A stretch of 64,000 nt of DNA from positions 69,693-133,692 of the forward strand of contig CH002016.1 of assembly GCA_000149265.1 (NCBI GenBank). The letters are read 5' to 3'. The notes below the pieces were generated by a model. The model was not told the DNA's origin, searched no databases, and saw only the letters and a list, made by a program, of their open reading frames with translations. The position numbers and the translations under genes are program-made. Positions 50,491 through 60,350 of the stretch are shown piece by piece; the stretch's first letter is position 1; each line of letters begins with the position of its first letter. The DNA comes from Ciona savignyi. Lineage: Eukaryota > Chordata > Ascidiacea > Phlebobranchia > Cionidae.

Positions 50491-53400
50491 ATCTCCCCTA
50501 GTAAATAATAGATAATAAAACTTATAATGTCCAATTTCCAAAACGGTCGGGAGGTCGTCGATCACGCACGGATCTTCTGAGGCTGGTAGCTGGCGTATCG
50601 TTCACCGACGGGGCATCTTCTTCATCTCTGTCATCAGGCACTGGTGGGTCGGGGATCACAGGGGCTTCTGGTTCAGCTACCGGGAACGCTTCTTATAATG
50701 ACTCCGGTGACCCAGGGCATGGAGCTATGTCTGATGTTGACACCGTGCTTTCACGTCCGTCATTATGACGTACTCGAGCATACGATGGATTAGCATCTAA
50801 AAGAGTTACCGGATCGCAAATAGGTTCACCTTTTGTTCTTACAAACCTCCGCAACAGGACCACCCCTGGGTTTAGAAGCCAGGTTGGCATTGAAGTACCG
50901 TTCATCGCCCGTCTTGGGAAACAAGAAACCGCTCATGAGGTGTTTGGTTCGTAGCCGTGCACAGCAGGGATCGGATTCGCATGAAGTGCTTCGGGCAAAA
51001 CTTCTTCCCAGCGAGTTTGGGGCAGACCACGGCTATGCAAGATGAGTTTAACAGTCCTCCAAACAGTTTGGTTTGTTTTCTCACATTGCCCATTTCCTTG
51101 AGGGTGGTATGGTGAAGAGTTGCTGGTCGCGATACCTCTGGTGACTAGAAACTGCCGGGTTTCTCTGCTGATAAAAGATGTACCCCTGTCGCAGTGAATG
51201 TACTCTGGGAAGCCGAAAAGACAGAAAAGAGACGAGAGGCATCCGATAACGGTGCGAGAGGTCATGTCTTTACAGGGGAAAACAAACGGGTAGCGACTGT
51301 ATTCATCTACAATGACCAGTAGATACTGATTTCGCCCTTGTACAGGTCCTTTAAAATCCATACTTATTCTGTCCCATGGCTTCATGGCTTTCACCAATGA
51401 GCGAGGTTGAGGACGATGGAAACGAGGCTTCAATTCAGCGCAAGTTCTGCAATTTTTGCCAACGGATTTGGTTTCTTCGCTTGTGTAAGGCAGATTTCGA
51501 CTTCTAACGTAATGATAGAGTCGCACATATCCAGGGTGTCCCATAGCTTCATGTAGGTTAACTAATCCTGAAGCAGATCCAGAGGAGGCGCACACTCGTG
51601 ACAGGGCATCGGGTACGATGTTTTGGGGACCAGGTCGGTGTCGAATATCATAGGAGTATTGTCCGAGCTCCAGCCTCCATAACAGGATTTTGGTATTCTT
51701 TATTTTTCCTCGGTTGGTACGAAGGAACATGTATGCTATTGATTTTTGATCCGTAATCAAAGTAAAGGACCGACCTTTAAGAAAGTGCGCCCATTTGCGA
51801 ACAGCTTCTATGATTGCAGTTGCTTCCTTTTCAATAGCAGGATAATTTCTCTCACTGTTATTGAGTGTCCTAGACATAAAAGCTACTGGTCGGCCATTTT
51901 GTGAAAGGACTCCTCCTATAGCGACGTCAGAAGCATCGGTTTCAACTTCGAAAGGTATACCGTCGCGGATAACACCAAGTGTTATATTACCAAGTTCGGT
52001 TTTCAGATCTTTAAATGAGCGAATGGCGGCTTCGTCCAACGGAAAAAGTTTCGAATTGAGCAGAGGCTGCACTCTAAGTGAAAAATTCTGGATCCATTTT
52101 GCGTAATACGAGAGCATCCCCAAAACGCGTTTCAATTCTTTAGAGTTGGTAGGTGGAGGTAAATCGACCAGGGCTTGTAAGCGACGAGGATCGGGCTGAA
52201 TGTTATTGCTTGAGATACGGTATCCAAGTAAGTCGATAGAGGTTTGGCGAATCTTTACCTTTTCTTGGTTCAGAGTGAGATTGTGTCTACGAGCAGCTTG
52301 TAGGAGTTCATTCAAATTGCGATCATGTTCCTGTAGTGTGGCGCCGGTTACAGTGATGTCATCCAAATAAGCGTATACTTTCTTAAGCTTATTAATTTCA
52401 ATGAATTCGTCAATGGCTCGCTGAAAAGCGGCAACGCCATTTGTCACACCAAAAGGGAGACGCTTGTACTGATATAACTTTCCGCCAGCTTCAAATGCCG
52501 TGAAATGGCGCTCGCATTCCCTAAGCGGGACTTGATGGTAGGCGGCACGCAGGTCAATGGAGCTGTAAAACTTGTCACGGGCAACACAGTTGACGATTTC
52601 TTCTATTTTTGGTAACGGATAGGCGTCTAGTTGAGTAAATCGGTTAACGGTAACCGAGTAATCTACAACTAGTCGCCTTTTACCTTCGCGTGAGATCACT
52701 AATAAAGGAGCTCTCCAGGGGGAACGAGCGGGTTCAATGATGTCGGATTCTAGAAGACGGGTGATCTCTTCATTGATGAAGTTGAGATCGTCTGTACTAT
52801 AACGACGAGAAGCTGCAGCAATTGGCGTACAGTTGGGAAGAATATATTCGAATAAACGAGGAGCGTTTAATCGAGCAACTGCAAGTGCTAACGTGGGCGG
52901 CGTACTTGCCACGATTCTCAGTGGTGCTTCTGTGCCTCCCATTTGAAAAATGACTTCGGTATGTCGCTTAAGGAAGTCTTGACCAAGGATAACATCGGCG
53001 CACAGGCTATCGATGACGCCAAAGGTGAGGTGATACGATCGACCAAGTAACGAGACCGTAGCGGAGGTTTTCCCAAACGTGGTCAAAGAAAGACGAGAAG
53101 AAGCCATAGATATCGGAGAAATAGGACCGGAAGTCTTAAGAGAAAGCTTATCGGCCAAACCCTTGTTGACAAAACTTTCCGATGCTCCCGAATCGACGAG
53201 TGCTTTGACCGGAACAGATTCAAGCGAAGCATCCACTAGCGCAGGGCCTAAACCGGAAGGTGCTCCCGCTAGAGGAGAAAACGGCGCAAGGGGACTAACT
53301 TCAGGCATAATGCAGACCGCAGTTGACGAATTTCCAACGACTGATTGTTTAATGGTAGCGCGTTGTCGGCAAACCCTTGCGAAATGTCCTCTTACACCAC

Positions 53401-54188
53401 AATTATAACAAGTGGCATTTCGGGCAGGACAAGTAGAACGGCTGCGATGTTGCATACCACCACAAAAGAAACATGAATTCACCTCGGTTGATCGCTTAGG
53501 TAAACTCACTCTTCGCCTAGTAGCAGCTAGGGCAGCTTCGTTGGTTGTAGGAGTGTCAGTAACGGGCGCTTGTTCATTGCAGGAGACGGACGCAAGCGGA
53601 GGTACTGGTTTACTCATTATTAGCGACTGTCGCTGCGCTTTATCCAAGCTTTCTGCAAGTTCGGAAGCCTTAAGGAGGTCTAAATCATCAATTTCAAGCA
53701 GTCTTTGACGAACCGATGGTGAAATCAGTCCGTTAATGAAAGCATCTCGTGTTAACTCGTCCTTGTATTGGGCAGCGGAGGCGTCAGAAAACGAACATGC
53801 CTTTGCCAAGACCTTTAGTTCTCGTAAATATTCGGGAATGGATTCTTCCGGATTTTGGTGGCGGCTTACGAGTAAGTAACGCGCAAATACGTTGTTCTTC
53901 CGCTTGATATACATACGTTTGAGTGTGGCAACTATCTCTTCAAAAGAGTCGATATCTTCGACTAGAGCGTACACCTCCGGAGATAAACAATTCACAATGA
54001 TGCGCTTCTTATTCGCAGCAGTAGTCGCGGTGCGACTTTCTTCATCCAGATGTTCGATGAAATCGTTCACAGTGCGCATCCAATAGGTAAAGTGAACAGA
54101 AGCATTATGGGCTTCCGGCTCAATGTTCAGTTCCTTCGGACGTAAGAGTTGCTTGTCCATTTCCGATTGAGATTAACGTTGAATAAAT

Positions 54189-54455
54189 TGAACTGAGACG
54201 CTAACGGAAAACGACAACAGAAGTCGATTAACTTAGCTTTATTCAACGTTAATAAGCAGGCTATTTCTGCAATAAAGGAAAACCTAGTTTAAAACAAACA
54301 AAGCACAACATAACGGTAACTGGCAAAGCAAGGGCAAAACACAAGGACCTAAATAGCAACGAAAACGCGCGTTGATTAACTAAGAATGAAGGCGAAACGA
54401 TTATTACTAAAACACAGGAGAACTAAGGAGAGGGACGTGACGTAATATCACTTCA
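54189..54455 (-). repeat. 5' LTR of the Ty3/gypsy element
   Basis: 267 bp, same ends as the partner LTR at 50224-50490, with about one base of difference over the full length. The outer edge abuts the target duplication ATAAC. Confidence 0.92.
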
Positions 54456-54839
54456 ATAACCAAAAATACTTAAAGCCGCCGATCATAGAATACGATTAGT
54501 GAAATAAAAACGTAATAAAAATGGCGGTAAACACACGTGGTCGAGGATTCGCGCCAAATTTATTATCTTGTTTTGTCATCAAAGAGCCAGATAGATAAAA
54601 TCGGCGCGGCCTGATAGCCGCCGATTATATTCCAAATGACAGGTATCAGGGCAAATGCTTTAACAAAAATAATATAAGAAATTAGTTGGTTATGTTAAAT
54701 TTGCGTATGGGGAGGTCACCTCCCCGTCAGGCTCGCTATGGGGTGGTATGACCACCCCCATGTCCCCGTAAGTCGGCGCCTATGCCTTGTATCATAGAAG
54801 TCTTTTAAAACTATTAATCTAAATTGCACGGAGCAAAAT

Positions 54840-55690
54840 AGGGTAGGATGGGATATTCTTCCATTATCTTAGGTAATAGGAAAACGCAAAGGGCATAATT
54901 ACACGGTAACCGTCAAGTTACCTCGTACCTACCATGAAGTTACGGATCTGTTGTAGCATTTTGCATTCAATAGAAACGTCCCTATATTTTCACCAATTAA
55001 TGCAGTGTTTTCAGAGGACTTCCGATAGGTAGCCAAATACTTAAACGGTTAGCTTGTAACATTTTGGCTACAAGATTGAATGGGCTAAACGGCCGGATCA
55101 ATTAATGACCTTGGTGTACGGTAGTGTGACTGAACGGTTAAAGCGGCCTATAGGCCTACATATGTGGATTGTATACAAAAACGGTACCAGGGACGACCCC
55201 ATTATGGGTTTGAAACTTTCCCATTATGGGTTTTGAAACTTGAAAAAAACTGTCACTATGGTAATAGAATAATATATTCCGGTTCATACCCATGGATGGG
55301 AAAATGTCAGGGGCGTTAACACACGGGTACTTGTAATATCACCTCGTGCCCATCGTCAGATTAGCGTAGTTATCACAGTGTATTTTGTATAGTTTATCAA
55401 CTTAGTAGAACTCTTTCCACTGGGTTCAGGCAATGTCCATCGATTAAGTTTTGAATCTGCAACCCTTCGGCTAAAAGCTGACGTACTAATCCACTAAGCT
55501 AATTGGTTGGACAATCGATTGAATACCCGTTGTACAATAGGCTATTTTATAAAGGAACGTCTCAAGCATATACACTTACACACTGTAGCGGCTTCGGTAA
55601 CGGGATAGGGTTTGAGAGGTAATCGGAAGATTATACCAATGTGATAAACAACCGCGTTTTCCCATTCACCAGGATAAAACTAAATATGAA
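54840..55690. repeat. Cluster of three diverged SINE copies
   Basis: Copies: about 54840-55095 (minus: TAGGATGGGATATTC, ATTACACGGTAACCGTCAAG), about 55268-55512 (minus: CCCATGGATGGGAAAATG, TTAACACACGGGTACTTG) and about 55530-55690 (plus: AAAGGAACGTCTCAAGC, GAGAGGTAATCGGAAG, TTTTCCCATTCACCAGGATA). All three are diverged from the 42060-42362 copy. They fill most of the space between the transposon and the FLYWCH paralogue. The remaining 55691-56328 shows no gene; an AATAAA on the minus strand at 55933-55938 could end the next gene. Confidence 0.65.
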
Positions 55691-56328
55691 TGATTTATCC
55701 ATAGTAACATATACTTTTCAAAGAAGCAACCAGACAGAAACCAGTTATCCACGTTTACCCATAGTGGCAATTTGAATATTCTCGTTAGGTAGATGAAACT
55801 AATTCAAAATCGACAAAACTTTTTTTTCATTCGAAAAAATATTTAACAAAAAAAGTTTTGCTGATTTTTTAAAGCAGTTTCCCTGGTAGTAAAATACGTA
55901 TGATTGAACAAAAAGCATTCAGATAATGCCGCTTTATTACATTGCCAAAGAACATTACTTCCCCTTGAGCTGACAAGCCGGAATAAATGGTTGCTTGCAT
56001 TAGGAAATTAACAAAAAAATGTTCTTAATGTATTTAAATAGACCTCTTGCATACGCGTAAAAATAAACGTTCGGTATAAAAGTGAAATTATTTAATATAG
56101 GCCTACTCTTTTTCAGACCATTATTTTACTTTACTAAAATATAATACAGTCAAATCGAGTAGTATGACTACTTGGTACACCAACAGCATCCTAGAAACAG
56201 TGCAACTCTTTAGGTTATACTTGCATAGAAAATGGCAGCAGAACCCTAAGGTATGCAAATTCTTGCAGCAACAGTGTTTTTCCCCACTTCTTTAATTTTG
56301 CTGATTTTATATCTTGTCCTCAGCCTAA

Positions 56329-58835
56329 TTAGGAACCTGGATAATCCAAATGGAGATTAGCAAAGACTTCAGGATCCAACGATCTTTCCAGCTCTTTTAA
56401 TCTCTGAAGTTGCCGTCGAATCTTGACTTTTTTAGTCTGACTTCTCTTAATTTGTGCAATAATAGCTTGCTTGTTCCTTGGAACTGCTTTATGGTTGTGT
56501 TTACAGTTTCCGAACTTGTACACTCGATCATGCTCATATACAACTGCTTTGCACATTGTCCTTTTACACATGCATTTCCACTTTATCAAGCCAGACCCTG
56601 TAAACTTTGTTACTTTGTAGGAATACCCATGGTTATCGTGTAGCTTGGCTGGGTTGTGAAGTGTTTTCCCAGGTACTACCACAAACTTAAGCTCTCGGTG
56701 CAATCCATTCATTTTACTTTGGGTTGAGGTATCAGCGGATGTGGTAGAGAATGGTTCACTGTTATTAGAACCTGAATGCTGATTCAGATTTTGAAAATGG
56801 GGAAAATTATCAGACCAACTTTTGTTCGTATCATTAGCTTGGACATTTATGTTTTCATTATGCAATTCAGTTTGAAATGATTCTGATTCAAGATAATTAT
56901 TTAGTTCATTGCAGTTACTGCCCATTTGTCCAATCCTTTCATCTTTACTATTGCCGACTTCATACGTTTCTTTGTACATCTACAAAAAATCCATTAACAA
57001 AAAACTGTATAGTAAACTTATGTTAAAATACACCAAGCAAAATAACCGTACTTGGTACAATGGTACCCATACGCAATTACTTACTTACCGGTTCTTCTAA
57101 ATGTTCTGTAAGCATTAAAGCAAGTCTTTGATTGTCTTCTAGAACTAGTTCCATTGAGTCATTCAATTCTCTTATATCTTTCTGCCATGTTGCTTTAATT
57201 GAATCAACTTCCTAGTAGCATAAAAATATATGTGTTTAGCTCATAAACTAAACATAGCTCATGCACCATACCTTTCTATGTTTCTCTTCATTGAATTTAA
57301 GTTGAAGTTCAAGTTGTTTGATTGTTGGAGAATATAATTTTGATTCACTGTTTTCCACTTCTCTGCTTTTAACTAAAGTATCCAATATACCAAAAGTTTT
57401 TACGACTTTTGACATCACAGCTTGAGGAAATTATTGAAAATATGTTAAAAACACAAGATAAAGCTATTTAACATAAATTTGGATAGATAGGCTGCTAAGC
57501 TTTGGTCTGGCTGATTTGTTTAGTGGTTTAGAGCATCATCTATTAGTCGAATAGATGTAGACTAAAACTCGATGTTAGCTAATTGGTTGTTGGGCGAGGC
57601 ACTCACAGGCAAAAATCCAGTGTTATTTTTTGTTTTGGATGCGACAGAGAAATTTGTTTGGGACGAACGGAGGCATTTTTTATGTTGTTTCATGTTAAAA
57701 CATAAAACTCCAAACTTTGGCTGGACACAAGTCACTTTAACTTTAATAGGCTAAAACAATATAGCTTGTTCTTACCTCCTAAGGAATCCTGAATAAGTTT
57801 TATATCTTTCCATATTGCCAAGGACATGTTATTGACATCCTCAGATGTCAACAAAGTAACTGGTATTGAAAATGCATCCTCATCATCAATCTTGATTTTG
57901 AAATGTAATTTCAATTAAACATGGACTAGTAATTGTAAAACAAAACAATTTGCTAAAACAAATTTTAGCACGTTAAACAACAGCAAAATTCGCTTGGTGT
58001 TCATGCAAAAAAGAAATGTTAAATTATTCTAATAATACATTTCCGTTTATAATGAGGGGGATTTGTTGTATTAATTTGAGCTAATTGCATGTGGTGTTAC
58101 AGAAGACTATGAGGTTGTATTGTATTAATATTTTATTATCAGATATAAACAGGACTATTTACAGTGATGGGATTCGAGAGGTTCGCATGGGTTCTTGCTT
58201 TTTTTACTGACATTAGATATATTAATATAATTGGTTCTACATGCTTGCAAAAATTGTTATTTAGGCATTCGGATTACTGTGAGGTTTGGAGTTCGGTGTA
58301 AGGCTACTTCTTGGTTTGAGATTAGTGTTTGGGGTAAAGCTAGAATTAGATTTCATATAGTCAGCTCATTTCTTTTTTTGCCTTTAAGCATTGCCAGAGT
58401 ACGGGTGCCTCTAAATCCTACAGGATCACTTGGAGCGCTAGGATTGCTATGAAAAGTAATTCTAACCCTGACCCAAACACTAATCTCAACCCCAGAACTA
58501 ACTTTAACACCAACCCTAACATTAATATCATGTCTTTTGTAATTACGAAGTATAGTAAGCGATCCTGTAGTATTTAGAGGTACTGCCCCAGTACAGCACC
58601 ATACACACTAAAAACAAGAATCTTAGCAATTGGCCGATATTGGATGTTGGCATACAGCGAATTAATATTATAGGCCAGAATCATGTTAGATATTACTTGT
58701 TTCCGAAGTAAGAAAACTTTGTTTTATCTTAATTTAAATTAACTACACATCCATTGTTTACCATACATTTTCTCCAACATCAATGTTTTCACCCAGACAC
58801 ATAGATTCGGTAGTTATTGCAGTTTCATCCGTCAT
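56329..58835 (-). CDS. Paralogue of the chimera: RILP-like N-terminal half with a single FLYWCH finger (368 residues)
   Basis: Exons: 58767-58835, 57776-57890, 57272-57420, 57089-57211 and 56329-56979, phases continuous. It is homologous exon by exon to the gene at 43625-47525: LLTSEDVNNMSLAIWKDIKL in exon 2, SPTIKQLELQLKFNEEKH in exon 3, MELVLEDNQRLALMLTEHLE in exon 4. Exon 5 shares CNELNNYLESESFQTEL, KFVVVPGKTLHN and one FLYWCH finger (KWKCMCKRTMCKAVV, KFGNCKHNHKAVPRNKQ). It then ends at LDYPGS where the longer paralogue continues to a second finger, so it is a C-terminally shortened copy. All exons are open and splice sites intact, so it may be expressed. A tRNA-like SINE head lies in intron 2 at about 57495-57610. 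The basic run after the finger (RSQTKKVKIRRQLQRLK) is retained. Confidence 0.8.
57495..57610 (+). repeat. 5' part of a SINE in intron 2 of the single-finger paralogue
   Basis: GTTTAGTGGTTTAGAGCATC resembles a tRNA head with box A, followed by TTGTTGGGCGAGGCACTCAC, the start of the SINE body. It is truncated after this point. Confidence 0.5.
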
Positions 58836-60350
58836 CTTTTCCACAGGTGCAAGCAATGTCGAACAACCCTTCACAACCACAATTCTAACTACGATCTTCG
58901 GTATCTTGTTAACGATTTACAGTTACTAAATAATCAAGTACATAATCTATGAAGAAACTGTGTGTACCCCTTTTCACAGGACAATATGTAAAATGACGGA
59001 TCGTACCCATCAAATTCAATGTAGGGTGGATATGAATTTTTAAAGGGGTAACGATCGGGATCCATAATAATTTACCTACTTTTTCTAATAGATCGATTAG
59101 AATAAATGATTGATACGTTGTGGGTTTGATCTATAAATTTGCATTTTGTTCGGCGTAAGTTGTTGACATCACCATTTCCGGTCGACGACTTGCCAATAGC
59201 CTAAATTTGTTTTGGCTTGTGTCCTATTGGTGTACAAGGATAGGATAGACTATTCGTGTTTATTCCGGCGAATGGGACACCAAGGAGGTTAACACACGGG
59301 CAGTCGTCATATCACCTCGCCCCTACTATCGGTTTACCGGAGCTATTGCAAACATCTAGCACTGACCTATGTAAGAGAGCCGGGGTCTCGAAGAGGGATT
59401 CTTATGATTATCAACACATACTAGTAAGGTACCCATAATAAGTAGTTATCAATTTAACTACAACTTTATCATACGAAATGCACGACAAAACTTTGGGTAA
59501 AACCCTGGATAATTGCATAGGTTAACGAAAATAAAATTTGTTGTTTTGTAATGTTTTAGTTTATATAGAGTAGGCCTATTCAGATTGTATTAATTTCTAT
59601 TAGATAGAATGTTAATCCATTAATAGAATGCATATGTTAAAAATGTAATTAAATCTAAAAATGTACAGGTTATATAGTCAATTGCACAGACAGGCATGTC
59701 TTGTCTGTAGAGGCGTTATCAGGTATTATTGTTTATTTCACCTACAAGACAATAACACACGTCGTTAACAGAACATAAATAACTAGTTTGTATTTATAAC
59801 TTAATTGTCCATCAGTTTATTTTAATAGAATAAATTTATATACACAATGTATAAAATAGACCAAGTGTGGTTAATTAATCAAAGGACTCGACAGTTTCTG
59901 ATCGCAAAAAGCGTACAGTTAAAATGTGTTTTAAAACAAACGGTGATTAACCCTTAGTTGATACTTTATAGTTGTTTATGAAGTCATATTCTCGATCACA
60001 ACAACACCGAGAATGTGTTGTTGAACCGGCGATGGTTGCTTACTATTTGATGAAAAAAACTGCTTAAATTCACAACTCATGTACGTATATATGGTATGTT
60101 ATATAAACTGCTAACATACACATACCGTGTCATTTATTTAATGGACTTATGCTTATGAAAAAATATGAAAAAAGGTACATATAAAAGGACAACACAGTAA
60201 AACCTCATTATACGCGACACAAACTAAGGTAGATAGGGTGATGTTACAGTTGTTCTGACTAAACAACGGTTCCGAGCGGGTTGAGAGTTCACTTTGTGCA
60301 TTAAACTTCTCGGAGAAATAAACTTCTCAGGCCGGTTTACACATTTTGGT
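58836..60350. repeat. Intergenic with one SINE copy (about 59228-59425)
   Basis: Between the single-finger paralogue and the receptor gene there is one minus-oriented SINE at about 59228-59425 (GGCGAATGGGACACCAAGG, TTAACACACGGGCAGTCG, TATCGGTTTACCGGAGCTAT). An AATAAA on the minus strand at 60133-60138, 213 bases after the receptor stop, is a likely 3' end. No other feature is recognised. Confidence 0.6.

Larger units (their letters stand above)
50224..54455 (-). mobile_element. Ty3/gypsy LTR retrotransposon, nearly whole and young
   Basis: This is a 4.2-kb minus-oriented element with two 267-bp LTRs and a 5-bp target duplication ATAAC (50219-50223 and 54456-54460). The internal region holds one long gag-pol reading frame, with parts in order: gag, CCHC zinc knuckle, aspartic protease (ALVDSGAS), reverse transcriptase (YLDD), RNase H, and integrase with HHCC and DDE signatures. 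RT before integrase places it in Ty3/gypsy. It carries no envelope gene. The LTRs differ by about one base, so insertion is recent. It looks close to whole, with perhaps one break. It sits inside the hAT-like element. Confidence 0.93.
47849..54784. mobile_element. hAT-like DNA transposon, about 6.9 kb including a nested LTR element
   Basis: The ends are CATACGCGCCGACTT on the left and, reverse-complemented, CATAGGCGCCGACTT on the right. Similarity continues inward (TATGGGGAGGTCA versus CATGGGGGTGGTCA). Both sides are flanked by the same 8-mer CCTTGTAT (47841-47848 and 54785-54792), the target duplication length of hAT elements. After removing the nested Ty3 insertion the element is about 2.7 kb. 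I recognise no transposase; a minus-strand frame at 47951-48133 has no known motif. A direct repeat AATCAAACAATCGACGTGTG occurs twice near 49256-49312. Probably non-autonomous or decayed. Confidence 0.72.
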
